From Phytophthora quininea (taxonomy: Eukaryota; Oomycota; Peronosporomycetes; Peronosporales; Peronosporaceae): a stretch of DNA of 64,000 nucleotides. The notes beneath the pieces were generated by a model. It did no database searches, had not been told where the DNA came from, and saw only the letters and a list, made by a program, of their open reading frames with translations. This document shows positions 1 to 10,424 of this stretch, piece after piece; within the stretch, counting starts at the first letter, position 1; the number at the start of each line of letters is the position of its first letter. The stretch lies in NCBI GenBank assembly GCA_011947345.1, contig JAAVTG010000337.1, positions 1-64,000 of the forward strand, read 5' to 3'. The translations under genes were made by a program, and so were the position numbers.

Positions 1-217
1 TGAGCGTCGCGCTGGGCAAGTGCGGCAGCCCCCAGAAGAGGAAGGCACTGTAGCCGCCAAGCACCAGCAGCAGGTAGAAGATCTGTACACTCGCGAGTCA
101 GGAGTCGGAAAGATGCTGCTCCGCCTAAAGTAAGAGCCTCACCTGCTGCAGTGGGTTGCGCTGATACAGCGCGTAGTCCAGCAGGCTCGCCAAGTGGCCC
201 TTGTGCTCTTCCGCCAT
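1..217 (-). CDS. 5' end of a multi-pass membrane protein gene, possibly a DHHC palmitoyltransferase (cut by window edge)
   Basis: Two exons are readable on the minus strand: 217-143 (25 codons from ATG) and 82-1, separated by a 60-nt GT-AG intron (142-83) in phase 0. The N-terminus is short and polar (MAEEHKGHLASLL...) and includes a YQRNPLQQ motif. Exon 2 opens with a hydrophobic run (IFYLLLVLGGYSAFLFWG) that reads as the first membrane segment. A cytosolic tail followed by an NPLxQ motif and a first TM resembles the start of some DHHC palmitoyltransferases, but the DHHC cysteine-rich domain would lie outside the window, so the family is a guess. The exon structure is better supported than the function. 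Confidence 0.45.
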
Positions 218-759
218 CTTGTCCGCGAGGATTACCGCGCTTATTTTGTGTACTGGTACAGCACTTGGTGCGACGAAGTTTTGACCAAACGGCATGACCG
301 CTTCCTGCAGCAGTCTCTGTGCTTCTGCGTGCTGCTCAAGCAGGCGCGACTACCGGTAATGCACATCCATTGACAGCACCTTCCATCGCCAGTCGAGACG
401 AGAGGCGCCGCGTACTATATCCTAATCAACGTCGTCTTCCGACCAAATAGGACACACGTAGCACTACGAGTTTCACGTAGAAGCTCGACACCGCCGTGGT
501 CTCGTGGGCTACGCCGCCATATCCACACACGCCGCAGCTTCCGTCGGGAGATAGTGTCCTCTTCCGTCCTCTCCAATATTCGCGACGACAGCACGACGTT
601 TGCTTTTTTGACGAGCCAGTGCGGATAGGAAACTGTACCCATCTGTCCCTCCGCTTTCGTTGTTCCCCACACTATCCAGCCGCAGCTTTCATTTTCCGTA
701 TTGCCGCCGGCGAGCTTCGAGGGTGTTGCTGATCTTGTGCGTCTGCCCCACCGAGAGCT
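218..759. other. Intergenic region between divergent genes
   Basis: No coding signal that I trust. The long antisense frames here overlap the conserved CCT-motif gene and look like shadows. A TCATTTTCC element at about 688-696 resembles the oomycete initiator and could mark the transcription start of the gene beginning at 760. Confidence 0.4.
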
Positions 760-2647
760 ATGAACAGCACGCGCGTGTTCGTGCGGCTGTACGATGACGC
801 GACGCAGCGCGAGACGGAGGACGAGGTGCTGGAGCTGCCCCCGGCGCCGCTCAAGTGGGCGGACGTTATCACCGCCATGGTCGCGGCCGTCGGCAAGCAG
901 AGCGCGTACCAGGAGGGCGTGACGATGCCCAAGGCGCGGCTGTTCCTGCTTCCCAAGGAGGCCGACGGCATCACGGCCGAGATTAACGCGCGGGCGCTGC
1001 GCTTCGGCGTGCGCGAGAACGACCGCTTCGTGCTGTGTCTGCAAGGAGAAAACTATCAGCAGCCGTCCGAGCGCCAAGCACCCGGCGCGCTGGATGCCAC
1101 GGCCGGAGGATCTTCCGTGTCCATGACGCTCTCCACACCCAGCGCCAGCAGCGTCACGATGCAGCCGACCATCTCGCCATACAACAACGGCCAATTAGGT
1201 CAGAACGCGTCACAATCGGGCAACATGCCGCCTCCTGGAGGCATGGGAGGACCCCAGAGGTAACTTCGGCGGGGCACCGTCCGGAAGCCTCATATCGAGC
1301 GGGAAGAAAGGCAATAAGCGCTATCGCAGTATTTCTGGCAAAATGGCAGCCATCAAGTCTCTGGGAGACAAAGGACTTATTTCCGCCGACGACCGTGGCC
1401 ATCTGAAGGACCTCCTGCTGAACAGCGACTCTCCACAGCTGCAAGAGGCTCTGGATAAGTACAACAACACCGGGGACTTCCAGGCAGTGAAAGATCTGCT
1501 TTTGAAGGAGATGCGGAACCCGTCAGCGAAGCGCAACACTGGCGACTGGCTGTCGGAGAGCTTTGTGAACGATATTGCGCTCAACTTCAACACAACTCCG
1601 ACTGCGTCTAAACCCGAGCCGACTTCAGTTGACAGCGTCGGTGGTTACGGTGCTACATCATCCTCGATGACTCCGAACGCCTACCAGAACGTCAACCTGT
1701 CGAATGGCATGAATGCAGCCAGCTACCCACAGAGCTCGCCGATGGCCATGAATCACTACGCGGCCTCATCCAGCATTGTGACTCCTACTGGTGGCAACCT
1801 GGCCGCTAGTACCGGATACACAAATGGAATGCCAGTGTCATTAGGGTACCAACCCTCGGCTGTCATGCCGGAGCCGTACCACCACCAGCCACAAGCCTCG
1901 CCGACAAATAATATGTTCAACGGTGGGCCTCCGCAGATTAACCTCCCGCTTCGTGATCGTGCCACGTACCTCAAACGTGGATATGGGGCATCACCGGTGC
2001 ACAACATGATGGGCGTGACGCCTCCCGCAGTTTCTCCCGCAGCTTCAGGCCAAATGGCCATGAACAGCTACGGAATGCAGCAAGGGTATGGGATGAACAC
2101 AGGCTACGCCAACATGGGATATTCAACGGACCAGTCTCAGCAGCAGTACTCCATGAACCCGTACATGCAAGGAGCGTACAATCCCTACCAGGCCCAGTAC
2201 GCAATGAACCGGTACGGATACGGTAGCGTGCAGCCAGACATGGGCTACAACTTCTACGCTGCAGGTTATGGCTTTGGTAAGGCTCAACTTCGTGCTGGCC
2301 CAGGCGGCAAGTGGACGACTGCTCCTCCAATGCCATCGTACCCTCCTCCATGCTCAAAGGAAGAGAAAAAGGAAAAGATTGCCAAGTGGCTCAAGAAACG
2401 TGAAAACCGGAACTGGTCCAACAAGCCATCATACCCTGTGCGCCACAGTATCGCGAAGAATCGGAAACGAGGAGAGGATGGCCGCTTCATCACTAAGGCT
2501 CGCCTTGCTGAGATGGCAGCGGAGGAGGCTGCGGCGTCAGGTGGAACCTGTGATGAAACACAGCTAGCGTCTTCGCCCTCCTCCGCAGTTGATGTCAGCG
2601 CCATGCTGCCTCAAACGGCAATGCCGACGGCGATGCCCGTCCCGTGA
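760..2647 (+). CDS. CCT-motif protein (two exons), putative transcriptional regulator
   Basis: Predicted as join(760..1259, 1330..2647), 605 aa, with a 70-nt intron whose acceptor TATCGCAG precedes T at 1330. The codon AG/T is completed across the junction and the second frame stays open to TGA at 2645-2647. Unspliced, the first frame stops at once, because the donor GTAAC itself contains a TAA in frame. Residues about 512-561 form a CCT-like basic motif: a KKEKIAKWLKKRENRNW helix, then PVRHSIAKNRKRGEDGRF, the part shared with NF-YA-type DNA-contacting segments. The middle is low-complexity and rich in Gln, Tyr, Met, Asn and Pro, as in many activators. In plants CCT domains mediate DNA binding with NF-YB/YC; the role in oomycetes is inferred. 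Start chosen at the first ATG of an open frame rich in GC third positions. Confidence 0.75.
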
Positions 2648-2892
2648 GCGATAGAGTAGGCGTCCACTAGGGACTGATGTTGTATCGAATAGTAAATGTT
2701 CCGACGTTGGTGAGCTTTTCTTGCAGGAAATATGCATTCCTTCATGTGCACAAGTAGCTGCGAAGAAAAGTAGTTGATGAAATATATCTGCACCTTTCGT
2801 CTATTGAAACACACTCAAACGTATAACGTCGTGAACACTATACAACATCGACTTTTATCCGATAGGTGCTCACAACGGTTGCACCGCGGGAC

Positions 2893-3374
2893 TCACCCTG
2901 CTGGCACAACCGGGTCGACAATTGGCTTCAAGGGCTCGATCCCGCCCAGATCGATAAGCTTTTGAGATGGCGGAATTTGTCCTTGGTGCTGCAAACCATT
3001 TGGCCTTCCTCCCAGCTGTAGCGATTCCAGTTGAGGATCGACACCGCCCAATGGTCCGTCACCTCTTGCGTTGAGCCTGCAAGAGTTACCGAGACAACTT
3101 TCCCTTCCTCGATCGGCTTCCGATCTCCTCGCCTTCGTACGGGTAGAGTTCGCGACTGAGAGTCGACCCGGAATTGGTTTGCCACTCGGCCGTCTACCGA
3201 TGGCAGCAAGAAGACGTCCACCTTGGAACCGGAAAGAGGCACGACACCAAGCAGATCACCGCCCATTTTGGAGAAGTACTGCAGGATGCCCTCGTCCAGG
3301 ATGCAGTAGACGATGCGGGCGTCTTGGCCGTCCATCTTTAGCAGGTACCCTTCAACGTTGCCGCCGTAGTTCAT
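2893..3374 (-). CDS. PH-domain protein, C-terminal frame probably disrupted by one missing base
   Basis: The open frame from ATG 3374 to the stop at 2928 gives 148 aa. It begins NYGGNVEGYLLKMDG, a typical PH-domain first strand, and ends with a WAVSILNWNRYSW helix carrying the conserved Trp of the PH C-terminal helix. PH domains bind phosphoinositides or proteins at membranes. Just after the helix the frame looks random. One extra base near the CCC run at 3011-3013 would move it into a sensible linker (RPNGLQHQGQIPPSQ) and a tail ending at a stop at 2895-2893, so the real protein may be about 10 residues longer. The feature span includes this tail. No other domain is visible. Confidence 0.6.
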
Positions 3375-3719
3375 GATTCTGCAGTGTGCTTTCTTAGCCA
3401 GGCAAAATAAAAAGTGGGCAAGGTATGGGGCAACCTGCTCGGCAAGGTGTGGTAGAGCAGGTATATCTTCAGAGCCTGTTGCCAGATGAGATGGAGAGGG
3501 ATCTGTGAAATTCCATGTGTGCTGTTCGAGGACGAGAAAAGCCGATGTCAGTTAGTTGGTTGGGTGAAAATGTTGAAGTTGCCTTGGCCCATGCGCTCAC
3601 TGTTTCCAGCCGCCGTCGTCGTGCCATGATCGTTGGGTGGTCCGGCGCAATGATGATGGACTTACCCTGTTCGCGAGCTCAGCAGTGCTATTGATAGTAG
3701 TGTCGCTTCACACTCAGCG
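3375..3719. other. Divergent intergenic region
   Basis: Lies between the PH gene (minus) and the RIIa-like gene (plus). No ORF with family resemblance and no clear RNA gene. Probably holds both promoters. Confidence 0.4.
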
Positions 3720-4270
3720 ATGCCGCCGTCTCGGACCATCCGACAGCTCGATCCCGGCGCGCAGGGCGACGGCCCTCCCTCCAGTGAGGTGCTCGACGCG
3801 ATGCGGTCGTACGCCGATGGTCATCAAGTGCAGGAGATGCTCCATCTTTTGCTGACCCGGCTCCTGGAGACCCAACCGCTGGACCCGTTCGAGTTCCTCA
3901 TGCAGACGCTGCAGAAAGATGACCAGCTGGACGCGCTCGAGAAGAAGGCCGCCTTGCGTCGGTTCGACTTGCGCCGCGAAAAACCAAGAAGCAGTTGGTG
4001 CTACGGCTCTACAAGCGGCTGGTAGCACTGCAGCGCACCCAGCACAAGGACAAGCTGGAGGCGCAGGGCGTGCACCTCGCGCACGGATTTTTGGTGTCGC
4101 AACTGAAGCTCGACGAGACCCGCAGCCACTTGCAGTCGCAGTTCCCCAGCCACTACCGCGACCTCATTTTGTGGTTCCTCACGCACGAGCAGGAGCTCCC
4201 CTCCGCCATCTCCGTCGACCAGTTCAGCAAAACATGTCTGAGAATCTTGGCCACCAAAGCGTCAGCGTAA
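3720..4270 (+). CDS. Small DPY30/RIIa-like protein, frame broken at an A-run
   Basis: Frame 1 opens at ATG 3720 and runs to about 3983; the second frame continues to TAA at 4268-4270. The switch falls on the five-A run 3979-3983. One more A gives a continuous 183-aa protein reading RREKTKKQLVLRLYKRL through the junction, so a sequencing deletion is the simplest explanation. Residues about 38-64 (EMLHLLLTRLLETQPLDPFEFLMQTLQ) resemble the dimerising DPY30/RIIa helix pair, including the P-x-DP-FL signature. Such folds dock AKAP-like helices and are common in flagellar radial spoke and adenylate kinase-like proteins. The rest is helical with several Leu-rich stretches. A flagellar role is an inference from the family. 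Confidence 0.6.
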
Positions 4271-4315
4271 AAATGTAGAAAGTCTACTTGGAAAGAAAAT
4301 AAATTCGTGAAGAAG

Positions 4316-5100
4316 ATGCAAGGAGCTCCGCCTCGCGTCCGCCGTTTGCGCGCTGCCGACCAAGGCCCGCTGGACTGGCTGGTGCCCTTCATCCCGCCCG
4401 TGCTGCGTGTGGACCGCGAGACTCGCATTGCGATCTGCCAGAAAGCGGCCGAACTGCAATCCAAGGAGACGCTGCAGAACGCGGCGCTGGCGATCCGCCC
4501 CTACTGGCGCTCGCTCGCGTTCTACGGCCTGTTGGTGGCTGTTTGGGTCAGAGGCCTTACCTGGGTCCACCACAACGAGCCCGAGTTCGCAGTGGCCTAC
4601 GTGATCCTGTCCGGTTTCGCTGCGTTGGGCGTCCACTTGCTGTCGGGGGACAGCGGGCGGACTGATGGGATGAGCGCGTACTCGATATTCAACCAGGGCG
4701 CCCAGAGGATGTTGGGGTCCTTATCTGCGGAGCAGTTCGAGGTAAGGATGTTGTAATGGCAAAGGAATGCTAGGTAAATGTTGAGGAAAACTAATGGTGA
4801 CGTGTTCAGAATGAAATCCGCCACCGACAGCCGCATGAGAACCTTGGCCAAGAGGCTGATAATCGAGCACGAAATGGTCTTGGCGACAGCGACGGCGACG
4901 AGGACGAAGATGATCCCGATTTGGTGGCCGCTCTGCGGTTGTCCCTGCAGAAACAAAGAGAGAGGCACGTCGTGCCCGCCGTACTCGCAAGAAATGATTG
5001 CAGCGACAAATCAGCGATGTATATTTCTTTCATTCCCAAGTGTTTAGAAGCCAAGCGGACAGCGGCTGATGCGCTTCTTTGGGTTGCCATTCTCGTCTAG
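4316..5100 (+). CDS. SAYSD1: SAYSvFN-domain protein, SAYSD1-like, with a ubiquitin-interacting motif
   Basis: Predicted as join(4316..4741, 4810..5100), with a 68-nt intron (donor GTAAGG, acceptor TTCAG). Exon 1 encodes a hydrophobic stretch (SLAFYGLLVAVWVRGL) and a second one (AVAYVILSGFAALGVHLL), then SAYSIFNQGAQRMLGSL, the hallmark of the SAYSvFN domain. The domain continues over the splice as QFENEIRHRQ. Exon 2 then carries DDPDLVAALRLSLQ after an acidic run, a good match to a ubiquitin-interacting motif. In animals SAYSD1 sits in the ER membrane at the translocon and recognises UFMylated ribosomes during translocation-associated quality control. The final residues are uncertain: the reading frame overlaps the 3' coding end of the convergent gene, so a further intron or a frame error before 5100 is possible. 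Confidence 0.75.
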
Positions 5101-5626
5101 TTCCACCATCTCTGCGAGCACTTCTGCTGAAATCGGAGGGTGGCCAGGGGGCAGAACGACCTCGCCTGGAGCGGCATTGGCTTTTCGGTTGGAATACCGC
5201 ATCATGGCATTCATCACGCCAACTGAACAGCAGAGTCAGTATCATTTGGGGTCTCTAGGTCAAGTCTACTAACCTGTGAACAGAACGGTACCCGTAACCA
5301 TGGACGGCGAGAACAGCCGCAGCTCCGTCACCGACGACACGTCCTCGCTCAGCGCCACCATCGACATCGACACCACTCCCGATAAAGCGACCGTGCAGAT
5401 CCCTGACGCCGCCATCAGCTGCAGCAACACGCTGTTGTAAGTCCACGCAATAGTCATCATCATTGACAAACACCGCAGCGACCCGTACCAGTGACGCGTC
5501 GCCTGTTACGATGGACGCTACGGACGGGCTCGACGGCTTCGCTGGTGGCTCCGCTGCCGCAGTGCCTCCTGTCGACTGCTTCGCCGCCGCTCTCTGCTTG
5601 ATGGTAGCCGTCTGCTCGATGCCCAT
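5044..5626 (-). CDS. Small two-TM membrane protein of unknown function
   Basis: Three exons on the minus strand: 5626-5489, 5418-5274 and 5222-5044, with introns of 70 and 51 nt. All junctions are GT-AG and keep one frame, giving 153 aa. The N-terminus is Ala/Thr/Pro-rich. Two hydrophobic segments follow (LMAASGICTVALSGVVSMSM and the FSPSMVTGTVLFTGVGVMNA region), then a soluble tail with PGHPPISAEVLAEMVELDE. I do not recognise the family. Its stop lies 57 nt inside the predicted last exon of the SAYSD1-like gene on the other strand. The small intron at 5273-5223 is near the minimum size but restores a long sensible frame. Confidence 0.6.
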
Positions 5627-5726
5627 ACTTGCTTCGTCCCTTCTTGGCGAGTTCTGCTTTGCCAGTTGCTGCGATTCAGTTCAAATGCATTCTGGTCGAA
5701 AGGGTTACTGTATTACCTAAAGTGGT

Positions 5727-7643
5727 TTATAACTTCAGCTGCTTCAACAGTCCAGCAATGTCCTGCTGCACTTCCTCATCTTCTTTGGTCTTTACTGGCA
5801 CGGCCTTGGCCTTGAGCACCCACTTCGATGCGTCGTCGGTGCGCTTCATCTTCATATATGTCTGAATCCAGGGTAGAAAAATGAGCACTCCACCAACATC
5901 AACAATGCACGAGTTCGATCTGTACCTGGGCCAGGAGGAACGCGTTTTTCTTCCAGAAGCCTGGGCTAATGCCCTCTACAAACACAATGTGCTTGTAAAT
6001 AAAAACGAACTCAAACCAGAAAACGTGGTATATGGCGCTTACCTGCAGCCTTGAAATGCTGCACAGCTTCTTCGTATGTAGCAGTCGGTGGCGTCCCGAA
6101 GAGCGCAGCAGCAGCACGCTTCTCGATCCACGTCATGTCTGCAAATGCCAAGCACCACTGCCCAAGGATGTTGTGTGAAGTTGCGTCGGTGGGATCCAGC
6201 TCGATCGCACGCTGGATGTGGTCCTAGAACAAGCAAACGTCATTGTCACTTAACGCGCAAAATAACTAGAAGAATCCCGGTCCAGTTCGTACACGAATCA
6301 CATAGGCGCCAGCGATCTTCTCCTTGAGGTCTCGGAAACTTCCCATCGTGCTGTTCACAAATGCTCTCATAATCAGCAGCTCGACTTTGTCTAAGCGGGA
6401 GTAAATCAACAGTTACCTTGTCATAATGGCCATCCATTTATTTGCTGCTGCAGCGTCGTTGTCGAGAGCATATGCCTTCTCAGCATTAGCAAGCCCTTCG
6501 ACCGCATACCTCTTTTAATGCCAGGGTCGCTTGTTGACTCGACAAGATAATTACATGTACGCGCCAAACGCCATAACTAAGAACAGCAAGGGGAAAAATC
6601 ACCATCAGACGAATATTGCAAGGCAAATGCACATACCAAAAGTATACTGCACCAGTTCCACGCTAGAAGGGTGTCTTGGCATTTGAGTCTTCAAAAGTCT
6701 CTTGTTTCAGCGTGAAGATCCTGATCAAACAAGTCATCGGCACGCCGGACGACTTCTTCGACGTCCTTTGGCGTGCCGATCTTTTCTTCATCGTCGGCAC
6801 TCTTCAATGCACCCTTCTGTGGCTGAGCACTATCAGTGGCTTCTACAATTTGCCTAGAGTTATCAGTGGAACAGAAACGAAAAGATCTAACATCTCCAAA
6901 TTTCAACTCACCGTGTTGTTGGATAAGCTTGAAGTCGCTCTCGTCGTGTGGAAATACTGCCTTCTCTTGCAGAGTCGGTATCTCTGGGCTAGCTCTTGCT
7001 GGACGAGTAAGTACTTCGAGGCTTGCAGCTGCGGAAACAAACGTGTCAGTCTGCCTCGTTCTCAAAATTGCACTTCGCTAGTCGTTGTGTACCTGTGAAA
7101 ATCCCCACGGCGACCCACATGAGCGGTTGGAACATGGGCAACTCCACGAAAGACACCTCTGCATCTTCATTGTTCCATGACACGACCAGCGAGACTGCAG
7201 TCACCAATACCATCAGCACCAGGCCGAACACGGCCAACAGCTGCAATGATCGCATAATTCGCAGACCGCGTTAGGACTCTGTTAGCGGTGCACAAGCCGC
7301 AGTGGCTACATCCTTTCTTTACCATGTTCCTGCTTCTATCCAGCAGTTGCTGTTCTGTCTGAGGTGCCTCGGGGTCTACATCGTCCGCCTCGCTCTCCGA
7401 GAGCCACTCATAGTCCACGTCCTCCTCATTCTCCTGGGACTGTGCGGTGCCATGCGCGTCGCTAGTCACATGCTCCCGCGCTCCACGCGTCGCGTACTTG
7501 TAGACGACTACGGCCACGGTGGCTGTACCCGCCACGGCCGCCAGCGACCACAGCCAGCCGCGGAAGTTCGGCGTCATTTCTCGAGCGGTGTTGAAGCGTC
7601 GGTCTGTATTATTGCCAAGATCGAACTTAAGTGGAGGTGCCAT
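5727..7643 (-). CDS. RMDN: RMDN/FAM82-type TPR protein (regulator of microtubule dynamics homologue), nine exons
   Basis: Exons on the minus strand: 7643-7323, 7240-7093, 7028-6912, 6842-6653, 6576-6417, 6365-6293, 6223-6043, 5975-5926, 5861-5727; introns are 51-82 nt and all GT-AG. The N-terminus has one TM (GWLWSLAAVAGTATVAVVVY) and exon 2 a second. The TPR-like part shows ADDLFDQ, LWRLARTCNYL, NAEKAYAL, NKWMAIM, RAIELDPTDATS and ALFGTPPTATYEEAVQHF, which follow the RMDN1 core in order. Human RMDN proteins sit at mitochondria, ER contacts and microtubules. Two one-base gaps must be assumed: at A-run 6693-6696 (exon 4) and T-run 6513-6516 (exon 5). With both the product is 458 aa. A shorter start at 7577 (MTPNFRGW) is possible. 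The Fanzor remnant ends 150 nt upstream, so the promoter may be transposon-derived. Confidence 0.82.
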
Positions 7644-7792
7644 ATAGTGTCCTGGCCAGCGGATGGCAGCGCGATCACCGAGTTGTCGTCGTTCGAGGCC
7701 TCGGCGACGCGCTCGGGGCTCCTCTGGAGGAGTTATCGTTCGGACTGGGTACCGAGTGGGCTTGTGTTGACACGTTCCCACGCTAAACTAGA

Positions 7793-7996
7793 CTAAGAGC
7801 AGTTAGCTAGCGAAAGAGTAAATCCGCGTCGGAATCGTTGCGGCCGCGGTTGAGCTCGGACTTGGGCCCAACCGATGTTGTGCATGTTCCTCGCAGCGTT
7901 GATGTCGCGGTCCCAAACGCGGCCGCACGCTGTGTTTGAGCACCGTAGCGCATTGCGGGACAAAGCTAGCTCTGTGCTGCCAAATCGTCGGTATGG
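7793..7996 (-). pseudogene. C-terminal end of a Fanzor (TnpB-like) gene, separated by the Crypton insertion
   Basis: Minus-strand frame ending at TAG 7795-7793. It holds the last zinc-finger pair and the terminal catalytic motif of TnpB/Fanzor nucleases: RCSNTACGRVWDRDINAARN, where CxxxxC completes the finger and the RD carries the third RuvC aspartate. Its 5' partner is at 10842-12959; the two halves join in frame at a shared GGTATGG if the Crypton and one copy of that repeat are taken out. Alone it has no start codon and cannot encode a nuclease. Confidence 0.8.
7990..7996. repeat. Left copy of the 7-bp direct repeat flanking the Crypton
   Basis: GGTATGG here and again at 10835-10841. Keeping one copy reconnects the Fanzor frame exactly, so this is the insertion-site repeat. 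Confidence 0.75.
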
Positions 7997-8262
7997 TTGA
8001 ATATGACAGTTTATCCGACTTCATTACGAGTTTGTATACATCTTAAAACCCAATGAAAGTTCAAATAGAAATTATCAACCAATCGCTACGCACCTGATCC
8101 CAAGTTTTGACCAATGACATGTCTGGAGAAAAGGCAAGTCGTGTAAGCCAGCCATTCCGACGTATCGGGTCGGAAAGCTCCGTTAAATATGTGTATCTCC
8201 TCTCAAAACGGCAGTCAAAAGCATATCACTCGCATATTTTCCGTTTATCCGACTAGAGAGGC

Positions 8263-10224
8263 ATGGGTTTAGAGGAGTTGGTGCCCGGCAGCACCAAGTG
8301 CGCGAAGGCAACTGCAGTGGCGGCATTTATGAGGTTTCTTAAGTCAGAGGGTGTGAGTGAAGAGTATGTGCGTGTGTGTATTGAGCGTGATGAGAGTGGG
8401 AGGTGTTTTGTGTCCGTCATGGACAAGTTTGGAATGCATCTCGCTTTTAACGAGGGCAGGAAAGGCAAGCCGCTGGCTCGAAACACCTCGATGCAGTACT
8501 ATCGGCAGGCAAAACTTTGGCTGCTAGATCAGGTTCCTCAGCATCGAGCCTCATTGGAAGCTCGCCTGCTCAAAATGGGGAAGACTCTCGACAGTTTTTG
8601 CATGAAGCGTGACGGTGGCGGCTTTATCAGTAAGGCGCCACCATGTACAAAGGGTGACTTAAAACGAATGCTTGTGTATTTGTATGTTAATGCAAGCTGC
8701 TCTACTGACTACCAAGATGCTGCGCTGTTGTGTCTCCTGTGGCACTTGTTCGGGAGAGCCTCGGATCTTGCGCTTCTCCGGAAGATCAACGTGTCCATCG
8801 ACGCCGGCAACGTTCTCTTCGTGCGCTTCATCCGGATGAAGACATCCGAGGAGCAAGGTTTGTCCCTCTTCCCTGGAACAGAGTTCGAGACCTGTCCGTT
8901 GCTAGCAATGGCGCTGGCCCTGGTCATGCAGACGGCACCGTCGCCCGACGTCATCGACAACATCCCCGAGACGCCTGCCCAAACTGCCATCTCGCTCACT
9001 CCGGACGTGCCGTTGTTGGAGGTCCTTTACCACCCTGTTGGGTCTACTGGGCTCAGGCCACCGACGACAGCAGGAGCAGAGACGACCCCAACCATCTACT
9101 CCCACGTGAACCGTGTGCTGGACCGGATCGCTGCAGCTGCTGGAGTCACTACAGCGCTGACGTCGCACTCCTTCCGGCGTGGCGGTGCTCAGCACGCCAA
9201 CGGAAGCGATGAGCTCACGGCACGGTGGATCTTTGACCGAGGTGCCTGGAACATGAGCACAACAAACAAGGGGTTTAACTACATTTTCAACACAAGCAAA
9301 GAAGATCACAAGGTTAGCAAGAAAATCAGTGGGCACGAGGCGAAGGCATCTGTGGTGCTGCAAAACTTGGCAGCATTCGACTCGAAGACGAGGGACACGA
9401 TCTCCAGATTCCAGCACCTCCTGTTCACCACCTGCCACAACCTCCAAGCCGCCCGCAACAACGTTAATCAAGCTGTTCTCGGCGTGCTCACCTCAAGTGT
9501 GATCCGCCACTACCCGTTGTTGAAGACCTTGAACGTTGAAGCCCCTGCTGTCATGCGCATCGATGCCTGCGTTGGGGAGGCAGGATGCTCGTTCGCTGAA
9601 TTACTAGCGTGGTCGTCACATCTTGCTAGTCCAGAGCCACCCTGCGGTGATAGCACACCTTCACCTGCAAAGCCCACACCCCAGCAACCGACGAAACCAA
9701 GCGCAGAACAGAAGATCATCAATCACCAGGCTGCTGTGATTACCCACTTTATCGAGCACGCCCAGCGTCAAGATGCTCGCATGGACGCGCTTGAGGCTAA
9801 GCTGCAAGCCCCTACACGCAAACGAGACAAGCCGGCAACTAGCGCGCCCGATGTCAGTCAGATCAAGAAAAAGCAGTGCAGGTCAGCAGTGACTCACCTT
9901 CACGCGACTTGGTACGCTTGTTACGCTCAAGAACCACCGATGTGGCGGGCACCGATCACGAAGCAGCAGCGATCCGAAGCCAAGCAGGTAGTTGCCTACA
10001 TGAAGCTGTTCTTGGATGACGGCTTTGTCCTCGACACGACGGCAGCAAACTTCCGCGACCAGGTGCTATCCGTTGGAATCCGCGCGGAGAAGTCAGTCGC
10101 TGCCTTTCTCGACGAACATGGCATCAGCTCGCGTGGCTCCGGTGCCGTCCTTAAGCACCTCCGTTCTCTTCACCGCTCTGGCGCGTTGAATTCCAAGATT
10201 GAGCGGCACGAACAGCTTCTGTAA
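8263..10224 (+). CDS. Crypton tyrosine recombinase, 653 aa
   Basis: Uninterrupted frame from ATG 8263. The catalytic set of tyrosine recombinases is present: R165 in LFGRASDLALLRK, a K in the RMKTSEEQGL hairpin (about 193), H302 and R305 in TSHSFRRGGAQ, and Y340 in KGFNYIF as candidate nucleophile. The N-terminal 130 residues read as the SAM-like core-binding domain. After a Pro/Thr-rich linker and a short helix with basic KRDK and KKKQCR clusters, the C-terminus (about 545-640) has ATWYACYAQEPPMWRAP and VVAYMKLFLDDGFVLD, like the GCR1_C-type DNA-binding domain that many Cryptons carry. These enzymes cut and join a circular intermediate at short target repeats. No intron is needed. Expression and activity are not shown. 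Confidence 0.88.
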   Translation: MGLEELVPGSTKCAKATAVAAFMRFLKSEGVSEEYVRVCIERDESGRCFVSVMDKFGMHLAFNEGRKGKPLARNTSMQYYRQAKLWLLDQVPQHRASLEARLLKMGKTLDSFCMKRDGGGFISKAPPCTKGDLKRMLVYLYVNASCSTDYQDAALLCLLWHLFGRASDLALLRKINVSIDAGNVLFVRFIRMKTSEEQGLSLFPGTEFETCPLLAMALALVMQTAPSPDVIDNIPETPAQTAISLTPDVPLLEVLYHPVGSTGLRPPTTAGAETTPTIYSHVNRVLDRIAAAAGVTTALTSHSFRRGGAQHANGSDELTARWIFDRGAWNMSTTNKGFNYIFNTSKEDHKVSKKISGHEAKASVVLQNLAAFDSKTRDTISRFQHLLFTTCHNLQAARNNVNQAVLGVLTSSVIRHYPLLKTLNVEAPAVMRIDACVGEAGCSFAELLAWSSHLASPEPPCGDSTPSPAKPTPQQPTKPSAEQKIINHQAAVITHFIEHAQRQDARMDALEAKLQAPTRKRDKPATSAPDVSQIKKKQCRSAVTHLHATWYACYAQEPPMWRAPITKQQRSEAKQVVAYMKLFLDDGFVLDTTAANFRDQVLSVGIRAEKSVAAFLDEHGISSRGSGAVLKHLRSLHRSGALNSKIERHEQLL

Positions 10225-10424
10225 ACCCCTGCTATCCAAGATCCTGCCCCGGGATACACACAGAACATTCTGGAACAGATTAGCCGCTGAACACAGCCGA
10301 ATACACGTTAGTCTCCAGGTCAACTATAACACCGAACACGCGCTGATGCCCATACACACACGTCACCACGCTCTTGCCTCCCTCGTTTTCGCTCACCCTG
10401 CTTCTTCCACACACAAACGTAAGA

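Noticed and set aside
415..1194. 259-codon minus-strand ORF
   Set aside because: Arg/His-rich antisense shadow of the first exon of the CCT-motif gene.
5727..7643. Calling RMDN a pseudogene because of two frame breaks
   Set aside because: Nine exons with sound splice sites and conserved motifs, and both breaks fall on homopolymers.
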